Source: DAIODI01 sp046349255
GTDB lineage: Bacteria; Pseudomonadota; Alphaproteobacteria; Rhizobiales; Aestuariivirgaceae
DNA: 64,000 nucleotides
Assembly (NCBI GenBank): GCA_046349255.1
Contig: JAXMCR010000004.1
Coordinates: 806,001-870,000, forward strand
Direction: 5' to 3'
The notes below the pieces were generated by a model. The model ran no database searches and was not told the DNA's origin. It worked only from the letters and a program-made list of their open reading frames with translations. A program made the position numbers and the translations under genes. Shown here piece by piece: positions 1-9,182 of this stretch. Within the stretch, counting starts at the first letter, position 1; every line of letters starts with the position of its first letter.

Positions 1-599
1 AAGTACTTCAGGTTCCGCGGTTCAAGCGTCGGCTTCTGCAATTGCGCGACCGGACGGGCCGCCGGGGCGCCGGCGCGCGCCAGGACGCCCATCGCCACCG
101 CGACGCGGCGGCTGGCGAGGTCGCTCTTCCAGCCTTCGCGGTGAAGCTTGCCCACGGCGGCGTCGATCTGGTCGAGCAGCGGCTCGTCCGGGTGTTTTTC
201 ACGCAAGGAAGCGGCCAGCGCCTGCAGCGCCTGCGTCGTCTCGACGATGCCGGTCGCGGCTTCAGCCGCTGCGGCCGCGGTGGCGGCGAACGGATCGGCG
301 CCGGCAGGGAGAGCGCCCCCGTTGTCGAGATTGTCCTGGCGCAGCGCCGCGATCTCGGCCTTCGCCTTCTCGAGTTCGGGTGCCGACAAGGCGGGCTGGG
401 CGGTCGTCGCCTCGAGGCGGTTTGCGACGACCCGTTCGAGCCGGCCCATCGCCTCGAGCAGCATGCGGGTGTCGGCGGTGCGGTTGCGGCGGGCGAATTC
501 GGCAAGGAACCAGCGCCCGCGTTGCGTCTCGAGGACGGCCTCCTCGATTTCTTCGTAATCGCCCTGGCGTACGTCCGTCTGCCAGTTCTGGTCCGCCAT
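1..599 (-). CDS. Conserved alphaproteobacterial protein, 3' end cut by window edge
   Basis: The reading frame begins with ATG at 599 and runs off the left edge with no stop, so only about the first 199 residues are present. The N-terminus carries a clear block, RGRWFLAEFARRNR (residues about 31-44), followed by ADTRMLLEAMGRLE. I recall this arrangement from uncharacterised proteins common in Rhizobiales. The rest is helical and Ala/Glu-rich, with no membrane segment or signal peptide. It is divergent from the MFS gene starting at 719, and the 119 bp between them presumably hold both promoters. No enzymatic function can be inferred. The strand and frame are secure because the overlapping frames give only Arg/Ser/Pro-rich nonsense. 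Confidence 0.75.
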   Translation of the reverse strand, partial: MADQNWQTDVRQGDYEEIEEAVLETQRGRWFLAEFARRNRTADTRMLLEAMGRLERVVANRLEATTAQPALSAPELEKAKAEIAALRQDNLDNGGALPAGADPFAATAAAAAEAATGIVETTQALQALAASLREKHPDEPLLDQIDAAVGKLHREGWKSDLASRRVAVAMGVLARAGAPAARPVAQLQKPTLEPRNLKY

Positions 600-718
600 C
601 GCGAATACCCCACGCCGATCCCCAACCGCTTCACCTATCGCCCCGCAACGGTTATGGATTGGTTAGCGGGGTGACCCACCCCGGCCCACCTGAGCCAAGC
701 CGGATCCGTCCCCCGCCC

Positions 719-1894
719 ATGCCACCGCAAGCGCCCACGTCGCGGCTGCGCCTCCAGTACGTGGCGCTGTTTCTGGCGATCGGGATCTTCCTCCCGTATT
801 TCCCGGTCTGGCTCGCTCACCGGGGCTTTTCGACCGTCGAGATCGGCTCGCTGATCGCGGCGCAGATCGCCATCCGCGTCGTCTCGACGCCGCTCGCCGG
901 GGCACTCGCCGACCGCAGTAACCGGCGGCCGCTCGTGCTGACCGTGCTGGCCCTTGTCTCGGCGCTGGCGGCGACGGGGCTGGCGCTCGCCACGTCGAAG
1001 GCGCAGATCGTCGCGGCGACGCTCCTGATGGCGGCGGCGATGTCGCCGTTGATCCCGATCTCCGAGGGCGAGGTGCTGCAGGTGACCCGCGTCACCGGGA
1101 TCAACTACGGCCGCCTGCGGCTGTGGGGGTCGGCAGCGTTCGTCGCGGCGAACCTTGGGACAGGCGCGATCATCGACGGGATCGGCACCGGCGCGCTGAT
1201 GGCGCTGCTCGCCGCAACGCACCTCGCAACTGCCGTGACCTCACGTGCGTTGCCGCAGGAGCCCGAGGCGCGGGAACAGACCGAACTGTCGACCAGCGCG
1301 ATCGCCACGTTGCTGAAGGACCTCGCGTTCACGCTCTTCGTGCTGGCGGCCGGCCTAGCGGTTGCGAGCCACGCGGCGTTCTACACGTTCTCCTCGCTGC
1401 TCTGGCGCACGCTCGGATACGACGGGCTCACCGTGGGCGCGCTGTGGGCGACGGGAGTCGTCGCGGAGATCCTCCTGTTCTTCACGATCGGCAAGCCCCT
1501 GTCGCTGCGCACGGCAACGCTGTTCATCGCCGGCGGCGCCTTCGGCGGGATCGTGCGGTGGCTGGGGTTCGCGCTGACCCCGCCGCTCGTTGCGCTGTTC
1601 CTGCTCCAGTGCCTGCACGCGGCGAGCTTTGCCATGGTGCATCTCGGCGCGATGAACTTCATCCGGCACACGGTGCGGCCAGCGCTGCGTTCGACTGCGC
1701 AGACGCTCTATTCGGCGATCTCGGGCGGCGTGCTGCTGTTCGCCTCGACGTGGGCGGCCGGCCGTGCATATGCGGAAAGTCCGTCGATCGCTTTCGTGCT
1801 GATGGCGGGCCTTGCCGCCGTCGCCTGTCTCGCCGGGCTCGCGCTCTGGGCGCGCTGCGCTATCCCCAGAGCGCCCGCGGCGGCGGATGCATGA
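719..1894 (+). CDS. MFS transporter (PPP/nucleoside-symporter-like, MFS_1_like)
   Basis: A 391-residue integral membrane protein with about twelve hydrophobic segments, beginning LRLQYVALFLAIGIFLPYFP, the usual opening of the MFS_1_like group that includes phenylpropionate-permease-type proteins. A conserved loop after helix 2 (ALADRSNRRP, about residues 61-70) matches the MFS loop 2-3 motif. The ATG at 719 is preferred because upstream residues in the frame are low-complexity Arg/Pro-rich and the hydrophobic core starts only 13 residues later. The substrate cannot be told from sequence. The last 35 bp overlap the 3' end of the convergent dgcA gene. Confidence 0.85.
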   Translation: MPPQAPTSRLRLQYVALFLAIGIFLPYFPVWLAHRGFSTVEIGSLIAAQIAIRVVSTPLAGALADRSNRRPLVLTVLALVSALAATGLALATSKAQIVAATLLMAAAMSPLIPISEGEVLQVTRVTGINYGRLRLWGSAAFVAANLGTGAIIDGIGTGALMALLAATHLATAVTSRALPQEPEAREQTELSTSAIATLLKDLAFTLFVLAAGLAVASHAAFYTFSSLLWRTLGYDGLTVGALWATGVVAEILLFFTIGKPLSLRTATLFIAGGAFGGIVRWLGFALTPPLVALFLLQCLHAASFAMVHLGAMNFIRHTVRPALRSTAQTLYSAISGGVLLFASTWAAGRAYAESPSIAFVLMAGLAAVACLAGLALWARCAIPRAPAAADA

Positions 1895-2849
1895 GGCTTC
1901 CGTCGAAGCGGATGCCGGGATCGCGGTCGCGCGCCAGCAGCAGCGGACCGTCGAGGTCGATGAAGGCGGCGTCCTTCGCCAGCAGGAAGGCAGGCGCCAT
2001 CGACAGCGAGGTGCCGACCATGCAGCCGATCATCGTCTTGAGCCCGTGGCGCTGCGCCTCCCGGGCGAGCGCCATCGCCGGCGTCAGTCCGCCGGCCTTG
2101 TCGAGCTTGATGTTGATCGCGTCGTAGCGCTGCTTCAGGCGCGCAAACGCCTCCGGCGTATGGACGTCGTGAAACGACTCGTCCGCACACACCGGAACGA
2201 GGTGCTCGACGTCGGCAAGCGCTGCGTCGGCGGATGCGGGCAGCGGCTGCTCGACCAGTTCGACACCGTGATCGCGGCACGCCTTCAACATGTCGACGAG
2301 CAGATCGCCGCTCCAGCCCTCGTTCGCATCGACGATGAGACGGGCACTCGGCGCGGCCTTGCGCACGGCCTCAAGCCGCGCGCGATCGTCGGGGCGGCCG
2401 AGCTTGAGCTTGAGGAGGGGGCGGTGCATGGCGGCGGCCGCCGCAGCGGCCATCGCCTCGGGTTCGCCAAGACTCAACGTGTATGCCGTGACCTTCGGTT
2501 CGGGCTCCGGCAGCCCCGCGAGTTGCCAGGCGGGCACGCCCGTCTCCTTCGCCTCGAGGTCCCAGAGCGCGCAGTCGAGCGCATTGCGGCTCGCGTGAAG
2601 CTTTAACAGCGACGGCACCTCGGCCCGCGTCAGCGTACCGATGGTTTGCGCCGACAGGGTCTCGAACTCGGCGATCACCTGGTCGACCGTCTCGTCGTAG
2701 CGCGGGTAGGGGACGCATTCGCCGCGGCCCTCGACGCCGTTGCGGTGCACGGTGACGGCAACGACGTCGGCGGCCGTCTTCGAACCGCGCGAGATCGTGA
2801 AGGTGCCGGCGATCGGCCAGCTCTCGCGGACGGCGGCGACGGTGATCAT
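1860..2849 (-). CDS. dgcA: N-acetyl-D-glutamate racemase / dipeptide epimerase-type enolase-superfamily enzyme
   Basis: This 329-residue enolase-superfamily protein has an N-terminal capping domain and a C-terminal TIM barrel. Visible active-site elements are the KxK motif (LLKLKLG), metal ligands in VDANEGW, VEQPLP and CADES, and the second catalytic lysine in INIKLDKAGG. By family it resembles L-Ala-D/L-Glu epimerases. Linkage to dgcN makes N-acetyl-D-Glu racemase (DgcA of the D-glutamate catabolic pathway) the best call, since that pairing defines the described pathway. The start ATG overlaps the dgcN stop (ATGA, 2846-2849), so the two are translationally coupled. Muconate- or dipeptide-epimerase activity remains possible. 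The 3' end overlaps the MFS gene by 35 bp. Confidence 0.85.
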   Translation of the reverse strand: MITVAAVRESWPIAGTFTISRGSKTAADVVAVTVHRNGVEGRGECVPYPRYDETVDQVIAEFETLSAQTIGTLTRAEVPSLLKLHASRNALDCALWDLEAKETGVPAWQLAGLPEPEPKVTAYTLSLGEPEAMAAAAAAAMHRPLLKLKLGRPDDRARLEAVRKAAPSARLIVDANEGWSGDLLVDMLKACRDHGVELVEQPLPASADAALADVEHLVPVCADESFHDVHTPEAFARLKQRYDAINIKLDKAGGLTPAMALAREAQRHGLKTMIGCMVGTSLSMAPAFLLAKDAAFIDLDGPLLLARDRDPGIRFDGSLMHPPPRALWG

Positions 2850-3859
2850 GCGGCGGGCCAGATGCCTTGCACGTGGTCGACGATCGGGCCGACGCCGGTG
2901 CGCACCGGATCGACGCACGGGAGCCGGTAGAACGCCGCCGTCTCGGCGAGCAGCGTCTTCGTCGCGGCCTCGTCGAGCGCCTGTGTGTTGATCGCGATGC
3001 CGACGCAGCGGATGTCCGGGTTGGTGAGGCGGCCTTCGATCAGGGTGCGTTCTATCACGTCGCCGATCGACGGCAGCGGATGCTTCACGCCGCGCATCGT
3101 CTTGCGTGTCGGCTCGTGGCACACGACGAACGCGTCGGGCTGGGCGCCATGCAGCAGGCCGAGCGTCACGCCGGCGAACGAGGGGTGGAAGAGCGAGCCC
3201 TGGCCCTCGACGATGTCCCAATGGTCGGGGTCATTCTCCGGCGTCAGCCACTCGGCGGCGCCCGAGATGAAGTCGGCGACGACCGCGTCGATCGCGACGC
3301 CGCGCCCGGCGATCAGGATTCCGGTCTGGCCGGTCGCACGAAAATCCGACTTGAGCCCGCGCCGGTTCATCTCGATGTCGATTGCGAGCGCGGTGTACTT
3401 CTTGCCGACCGAGCAGTCGGTGCCGACGGTGAGGAGCCGCAGGCCGCGGCGCTTCACGCCCTTGCCGGTGTCGAACGTCTTCTCGCTGTGGCGCACGTTG
3501 AAGAGCTTCCGGCCGTGCGCCTGCGCGGCGTCCGCGATCTCCGGGATGCTCTCGAGCCTCTTGTGCAGCCCCGTCGCGACGTCCAGCCCCGCCTTCAGCG
3601 CCTCGACGATCGAGGCGACCCAATGCGCCGGAAGGACGCCGCCGGCATTCGCGACGCCGACCACCATCGTCCTGGCGCCACGCTTCACCGCCTCGGCGAT
3701 CGTTATGTCCTCGAGCCCGCAGTCGGCCTTGCAGCCTGGCAAGCGCACCTGGCCCACGCACCAGTCACGCCGCCAGTCGACGATGCCCTGCGCGGTCTTG
3801 GCGGCGAGCTGGTCGTGCACGTCGCCCAGGAAGAGGAGGTACGGCTTGGCAATCTCCAT
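2846..3859 (-). CDS. dgcN: D-glutamate N-acetyltransferase DgcN (DUF1611 family)
   Basis: A 337-residue DUF1611 protein. A P-loop-like segment, GTDCSVGKKYTA (about residues 147-158), opens the C-terminal domain, and GQTGILIAGRGVAIDAVVADF and VEGQGSLFHPSFAGVTLGLLHG are characteristic family blocks. In the described pathway, DgcN acetylates D-glutamate and DgcA then racemises N-acetyl-D-Glu so the product can re-enter L-glutamate metabolism. Here dgcN is upstream and coupled by a 4-bp overlap to dgcA, as in that pathway. The assignment rests on family membership plus linkage. No deacetylase gene or dedicated regulator is adjacent. Upstream, 13 bp separate it from the end of the GPR-like gene on the same strand. 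Confidence 0.85.
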   Translation of the reverse strand: MEIAKPYLLFLGDVHDQLAAKTAQGIVDWRRDWCVGQVRLPGCKADCGLEDITIAEAVKRGARTMVVGVANAGGVLPAHWVASIVEALKAGLDVATGLHKRLESIPEIADAAQAHGRKLFNVRHSEKTFDTGKGVKRRGLRLLTVGTDCSVGKKYTALAIDIEMNRRGLKSDFRATGQTGILIAGRGVAIDAVVADFISGAAEWLTPENDPDHWDIVEGQGSLFHPSFAGVTLGLLHGAQPDAFVVCHEPTRKTMRGVKHPLPSIGDVIERTLIEGRLTNPDIRCVGIAINTQALDEAATKTLLAETAAFYRLPCVDPVRTGVGPIVDHVQGIWPAA

Positions 3860-3872
3860 CGCTAATCACCCG

Positions 3873-6800
3873 TCATTCGCGGGCGACGCGGCCCGATGCT
3901 TGTGCGAGCTGGAGATACACCTTTCCGCTTTCCGACGCGAGGCAGGCGTCGACGAGCACCGCGCTGTCCTCCGTCTCGGCGATCGCGTCGAGCAGGCGCT
4001 CGAACAGGCGGATGTAGGAGTCGACCCGCCCCTTCACGATGCGCTCGCCCGCGTAGCGCGCCTTCAGCTCCTTGACGGCCTTCGCGCCGCGCTGCTGGAA
4101 CAGGTGGTGGACGTAGGACTTCCGTTCGCCCGCGACGTAGCGCTGCTCGAGCTCGGCCGGGATGCGTCCCTCCAGCGCCTCGACGAGGTCGCGGGCCGCC
4201 GCGTTGAGCTTCACGACCAGCGTCTCGGTCTCGCGCGTTGAGGGCAGGGCGGGCTCCTCGGCGTGATGGCCGTTGCCGTTCCCGTTGCCGTTGCCGTTCG
4301 AACCAAGATGTTCGATCTCGGCCACCGCGCTCCGCTTTTCCTTGCTTCCCCGGGCGCCTGACGTCCTCTCTTGCGGAGCTTCGGACGCGGCGCCCTCAGA
4401 TTTTCCCGGGCCGCTCTCCCGCCTTGGGGTGTGGACCCCGGGCCCGGTGAGGCCCAGTGCCCCGGTTTGTCGCCTGACCACGTCGGCAAGCGCGTTGAGC
4501 GCGGTGATCTGGTCGGAAACCACGCGGCGCATGGCGTCGGCGTTCTGGCGCGTCTCCTCCGGCAAGTCGAGGATCGCGCGCTTCAGTTCGTTGCGCACGA
4601 AGTCGACTTCGCGCACCACCTGCTGGGCGGTGGCGTGCAGTTCCTTCGCCGTCTCGCTGAACTCGCCGGCGGTCGCCGCGATCGCCTGGTTGATCGAGGC
4701 CATGAGGCGCTCGTGCTGGGCCTGCAGCGTCTTGGCGGCGGAGGACACGGCTGCGTCCGACACCTGCTCGAGGCGGCGGATCTCGTCCTGCAGGTTCTGC
4801 GAGGCGGCATCCGTCTGCGACACGAACAGGCGGCCGATCTCCTCGGTGCGCTGTTCGGCGGCGGCGAGCCGGTCGGAGATCGTCGCCGCGTACGTGCGCA
4901 TCGTGGCGTCGACTTCCGCATGGCGCTTGCCGAGCTGGTCGAGGAGGCCCGCAAGCACGTCCTCGCGGCTGTGCACCAGCTGCTCGATCTCGGTGTTGAA
5001 CCGATCGATCGAGCGGTCGACCGCGGTCGACACTTCCTGGAGGCGCGAGGACAACCGCACGCTCGTCTGCTCGAGCCGGCCGGTCAATTCCGTCGACACC
5101 GTCTCGAGGCGGTTGTCGAGATCCTGCGCCGACTCGCCGAGCTTGTTCGACAGAAGCGCGGTGGCGCGGCCGACGTGGTCGGAGAACTTCAAGCCGGCCT
5201 CGTCGAGGCGGCGGCCGGAACTCGTGACCGACATCTCGAGGCTCGTGACGAACGTCGAGGAAGCCTTGTCGAGTTCGGCGACGATTTCCTCGCGCGCCCC
5301 GTCGAGCCCTTGCGCGAACGCCGAGCGGGCGCGCCCAAGCTCCTCGATGATCGTGCCGGAGCGCTGGTCGAGGATCGTGACGAAGTCGGTCTTGGCGTTC
5401 GTCAGCTCCTCGGCGATGCGCGTGGCGCGGTCGTCGAGCGTGCGGGCGAAGCCTTCGCCGGTGCCGTCCATCTTGCCGATGACTTCGGTGGTGATCTCCT
5501 CGAGCATCGAGGTCGCGACGTCGAACCGCTTGCCGAGCTCGCGCGAGGCGGCGTCGATGCGGATGAACATCGCTTCGCCCGAGTTCGACAGCTTCTGGAT
5601 GATCTCCGAGGACGTCGAGGCGAACCGGTCCGTCATCTGGCCCGAGTGGTCCTCGAGGTTCTTGTGGAGTTTCGCCGACGTGCGGTCGAGCTCGCTCGAC
5701 AGCTTGTTCGCCATCTCGTCGAGCCGGCTCGAGAGGTTGGTCGAGGTCGTTTCGAGCTTGCCGGCGAGCCGCGTGGTCGTCGTGTCGAGGCGCGAGGATA
5801 CATCGTCGATGTGGGTGGCGATGCGCGTCGTCGTCGAGTCGAGCACGTCGCCAAGGCGTCCTGCCGTCTCGGCAAGGCGGCCGGTGACGTCTCCGGAAGT
5901 CTGGTCGATGCGCGCGGTCGTCTCCTCGAGGCGGCCGGTGATTTCGCCCGCCACGCTGTCGAGCTGCAGCGCGAGCCGGTTGGTCGTCTCGTCGAGGCGG
6001 TTCGCGAGCGCCGCGGTCGCCTGGTCGAGTTCGGAGAACAGCGTGTTCGACGTCTTGTCGAGGCTGCCGATGAGCGACAGGCTCGTCTGGTCGAGGCGAC
6101 CGGCGAGCACCGTGCTCGTGTCGTCGAGTTGCGCGGCGAGCGCCTTCGCCGTCTCGTCGAGCTGGGCTGCGAGTGATTTCGCCGTGTCGCCGAGGCGGCC
6201 GGTGAGCGTGCCCGTGGTCTTCTCGATCTGCGAACCGAGGCTCGTCGTCGTGTTCTCCAGCCGCTCGGCGAGGAGGCCCGAGACCTCCTCGAGGCGGTAG
6301 GTGAGGTCGGACGAGGAGGTGTCGAGACGCGAGATGAGCTCCCCCGACACCTGGTCGAGCTGCTCGGTGAGCCGCGCGGTCGTTTCGTCGAGGCGGGCGG
6401 AGGTATCGCCGGCGGTCGTCTCGAGCTGCTGGAGCAGGGTGGCGGAAGTCGTCTCGAGCCGGTCGGCGAGACCGGTCGAGGCGTCGGCGAAGTAGCCGGT
6501 GACGCGGCTCGAGGTGTTCTCGAGACGCTCGGCCACCTCGCGCGCCGTCTGGTCGAGGCGCTCGGTGACGCCGAGCGACGTGTCGGCCAGCCGGCTCGTC
6601 AGAACGTCGCTCGTCTGATCGAGCTGCTCGGCGAGCTTCAGCGCCGTCTCGTCGAGGCGCGACGTCATGACGCCAGAGGCATCGTCGAGTCGCTGGGCGA
6701 GCTGCGCGGTCGTGCTTTCCAGCCGCGTCGTCATCTGGTCGGAGGCGACGTCGAGGAGTTCCGACATCTTGCCGGTGACGGTCTCGAGGCGTGTGAGCAG

Positions 6801-8726
6801 CGCGCCCGAGGTGCCCTCGAGCTCGTTGGTGACGGCTTCGGTCTGGGCCGAGAAGTGCTGGGCGACCTCGCTCGTCGCACGCTCGACGCGATCGAACAGG
6901 GTCGCGGTCGCGTTGTCGATCTTTGCCGACATCGCATCCGTCTTCTCGCCGAGGCGGCCGAACAGCTGTTCCGACGTCGTCTCGAGCTGCATCGCCATGC
7001 CGGTCGAGGCTTCGTCGAGGTAATTCGCAAGTTCGGCGCGGGCGCGCGAGACGTTCTCGACGAAGCGGCCCGACACTTCCAGCAGCCGGTCGGTGAGGCC
7101 GAGACCGGTCTGGTCGATGCGCTGGGCGAACTCCGCTCCGGTCTGGTCGAGCCGGTCGATCTGGCCCGCGAGGTTCGCGGTTGAATCGACGACCTTCGTG
7201 CTGATCGTGTTGGTCGACTGTTCGAGGCGCGCCAGCACGCCAACAGCCGACTGGTCGAGCTGCGTCGCGATCTGCGTGATCTTCTCGCCCATGCGGCCGT
7301 AGAGCTCGCCCGTCGTCTGGTCGAGCCGCTCGGCCATGCCGGCCGAGGCCTGCTCGAAGTACTGGTCGAGATCGGCGCGGGCACGCGCGACGTTCTGCAT
7401 GAAGCCGCCCGAAGCCGACAGCAGCCGGTCGGAGATCTGGACGCTGGTGCCTTCGATCTGCGCGCTCAGGCGCTCGGCCTGTTTGGCCAGCGCTTCGGCC
7501 ACTTCGCCGGACGAGGCCTTCATCATGTAGGTGACGTTGTTCGTCGTGCCCTGGAGCAGTTCGGTCACCTGCGTTCCGGCGACGCGCATGCTCTCGGCGA
7601 GCGTGTTCGTCATGCGGTCGACGTTGTGGGCGACCTCCGCGTTCACGGCGTTGAGTTCCGCCGCGCCCGCGCGCATCTGGTTGATGATGCTGCCCTCGAG
7701 CGACTTCACGTGCTCGGAGAACTGCGCGCTCTCGGCGCGGATCGCCTGCGCCGACGACGCGAGGTGCTCGATCTGGCCTGCAAGGCTTTCCGAGAAGACG
7801 CGCGTCTCGGTGTTGAGGAGCCCGGACACCTGCTCCATGCGCGACATCTGGCTGCCGATCTCGCCGGTGGCGGAGGCGGCGCGCGCCGCGATCTCGTCGA
7901 TCGTGCGGGCCAGTTCGTAGGTCGAGCCCTTGAGGCCCTGCTCGAGCGTGACGAGGGCGGAGGAGGCGTTGTTGATCACCGACTCGAGGTGGGAGGTGTT
8001 CTCCATCAGGCGGCCGATGATCGGGTTCGCCTCGGTGCCGAACACCATGCCGGCGTCCTGCAGCGCGTTGCGCTGGTTCTCGAGGCCGGAGAGGAGGGTG
8101 CGGATGCGTTCCTCGTTCGCGCCAAACGCGCGCTCGATGTTGGCGACCTCGCGGTGCACCATGCCTTCGAGTTCGGCCGCGCGGTTCACCGCATGCTCGA
8201 CGCCGCCGACGAGCTGGTCGATCTCGCCGCGCACCGTCGAGGCGATCGAGGAGAGGCCCTCGGTCGCCACGTCCTGCGGGCGGATCAGGCGCAGCGCCGT
8301 CTGCACCAGCGCTTCAGAGACGTGCTGGATCTGCTGGGCGCGCCACAGGAGATAGGCGGCCGACCAGATGAGGAGGATCGGCAGGACGAGCGCGGTGAGG
8401 GCGCCAGCGAGCGCCGGGATGCCGGCCTGCTCGAGCACCTGCGGCTGCGTGCGGAAGAGGAGGAAGGTGCAGAGCCCGATCCACAGGAGGGAGGCGACGA
8501 ACGCCACCCAGAACGGCGCGGTCGACGGGCGGCGGCGCAAGTTCGCGACGAGTGCGGCCGCGGTCGCCTCGTTCTCGTTGGCGGCACGGGGGCGGGGCGG
8601 CGGCTCCTTCACCTGGGCGTTGGCGCGCAGATCCGGTTCGCGGCGCACGGCCGCTGCGGCGGCCCGATCTTCCCGACGCGTCGCCCTGCGGGGCATGCGC
8701 CTCGTTTCGTTCGCGTCACTCGCCAT
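3873..8726 (-). CDS. Giant apolipoprotein-like inner-membrane protein, GPR/RgsE-type polar growth factor
   Basis: A 1,617-residue protein with a basic, Pro/Ala-rich cytoplasmic start (residues 1-70), two hydrophobic segments (about 72-91 and 102-127), and then more than 1,200 residues of amphipathic coiled-coil built from an approximately 11/22-residue pattern (L-x-x-T-x-x-x-L-x-x-R-L-x-x-T). A Gly/Asn/His linker and a globular C-terminal domain of about 115 residues follow. This architecture matches the Agrobacterium Growth Pole Ring protein and Sinorhizobium RgsE, which shape the growing pole in Rhizobiales. It is several hundred residues shorter than GPR as I recall it, mainly in the repeat region. 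The start is the ATG at 8726 with GGGTGG just upstream; an in-frame GTG lies 9 bp further upstream. It reads toward dgcN. Confidence 0.8.
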   Translation of the reverse strand: MASDANETRRMPRRATRREDRAAAAAVRREPDLRANAQVKEPPPRPRAANENEATAAALVANLRRRPSTAPFWVAFVASLLWIGLCTFLLFRTQPQVLEQAGIPALAGALTALVLPILLIWSAAYLLWRAQQIQHVSEALVQTALRLIRPQDVATEGLSSIASTVRGEIDQLVGGVEHAVNRAAELEGMVHREVANIERAFGANEERIRTLLSGLENQRNALQDAGMVFGTEANPIIGRLMENTSHLESVINNASSALVTLEQGLKGSTYELARTIDEIAARAASATGEIGSQMSRMEQVSGLLNTETRVFSESLAGQIEHLASSAQAIRAESAQFSEHVKSLEGSIINQMRAGAAELNAVNAEVAHNVDRMTNTLAESMRVAGTQVTELLQGTTNNVTYMMKASSGEVAEALAKQAERLSAQIEGTSVQISDRLLSASGGFMQNVARARADLDQYFEQASAGMAERLDQTTGELYGRMGEKITQIATQLDQSAVGVLARLEQSTNTISTKVVDSTANLAGQIDRLDQTGAEFAQRIDQTGLGLTDRLLEVSGRFVENVSRARAELANYLDEASTGMAMQLETTSEQLFGRLGEKTDAMSAKIDNATATLFDRVERATSEVAQHFSAQTEAVTNELEGTSGALLTRLETVTGKMSELLDVASDQMTTRLESTTAQLAQRLDDASGVMTSRLDETALKLAEQLDQTSDVLTSRLADTSLGVTERLDQTAREVAERLENTSSRVTGYFADASTGLADRLETTSATLLQQLETTAGDTSARLDETTARLTEQLDQVSGELISRLDTSSSDLTYRLEEVSGLLAERLENTTTSLGSQIEKTTGTLTGRLGDTAKSLAAQLDETAKALAAQLDDTSTVLAGRLDQTSLSLIGSLDKTSNTLFSELDQATAALANRLDETTNRLALQLDSVAGEITGRLEETTARIDQTSGDVTGRLAETAGRLGDVLDSTTTRIATHIDDVSSRLDTTTTRLAGKLETTSTNLSSRLDEMANKLSSELDRTSAKLHKNLEDHSGQMTDRFASTSSEIIQKLSNSGEAMFIRIDAASRELGKRFDVATSMLEEITTEVIGKMDGTGEGFARTLDDRATRIAEELTNAKTDFVTILDQRSGTIIEELGRARSAFAQGLDGAREEIVAELDKASSTFVTSLEMSVTSSGRRLDEAGLKFSDHVGRATALLSNKLGESAQDLDNRLETVSTELTGRLEQTSVRLSSRLQEVSTAVDRSIDRFNTEIEQLVHSREDVLAGLLDQLGKRHAEVDATMRTYAATISDRLAAAEQRTEEIGRLFVSQTDAASQNLQDEIRRLEQVSDAAVSSAAKTLQAQHERLMASINQAIAATAGEFSETAKELHATAQQVVREVDFVRNELKRAILDLPEETRQNADAMRRVVSDQITALNALADVVRRQTGALGLTGPGVHTPRRESGPGKSEGAASEAPQERTSGARGSKEKRSAVAEIEHLGSNGNGNGNGNGHHAEEPALPSTRETETLVVKLNAAARDLVEALEGRIPAELEQRYVAGERKSYVHHLFQQRGAKAVKELKARYAGERIVKGRVDSYIRLFERLLDAIAETEDSAVLVDACLASESGKVYLQLAQASGRVARE

Positions 8727-9182
8727 TGGAACCACCCATACTCACTTTGGCCTCACCTGCCGGCCTTCCCGGTCTTTCGCCAGGATGGCCGCACCCACGT
8801 TCTAGCACGCCGCGTATCGCGACTGAATTAAGGTGAGACGGCATACCGACCCGGTACCCCTGCCTTTGCGCCGGTCCGTCGTTGTCCCTGGTCCCGCAAC
8901 CGCCCCCGCGTGGATTGCCGGCCGAACACGACGAAACGATGCGGTTCCCCTTAACCCTTCGCCCGCAATCGTAAACGCTACCCCAGTTCCCTCCGGTAAT
9001 GAACAATCGTTACCGGAGGGTCAGAGAATATTTAAAAGTTTGGTTAAAATTGTGAACCGAAACGAGTCACTCCGGCAACCAAGAATACCTAACAATTTAG
9101 GGGGTGCGCGTTAACCTTGTGGTATCGCCGGACCTTTATCATTTTGCGTCATGGGGGAAATCGAGCAGCCGGAAAAGCAACC
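8727..9182. other. Intergenic region between divergent GPR-like and Hpt genes
   Basis: About 450 bp without a convincing gene. The right half (about 8,990-9,120) is much richer in A+T than its surroundings and contains several TTAA elements: TTAACC at 8950 and 9111, and two TTAA tetramers at 9032 and 9044 separated by 8 bases. These resemble CtrA half-sites, but the spacing differs from the canonical TTAA-N7-TTAA, so this is only a hint. The region should carry the promoters of both divergent genes. Short frames here look like shadows. Confidence 0.5.

Noticed and set aside
4273..6300. Long plus-strand open frame opposite the GPR-like gene
   Set aside because: Ser/Arg/Val-rich shadow caused by the repeat codons of the real gene; no start signal and no homology features.
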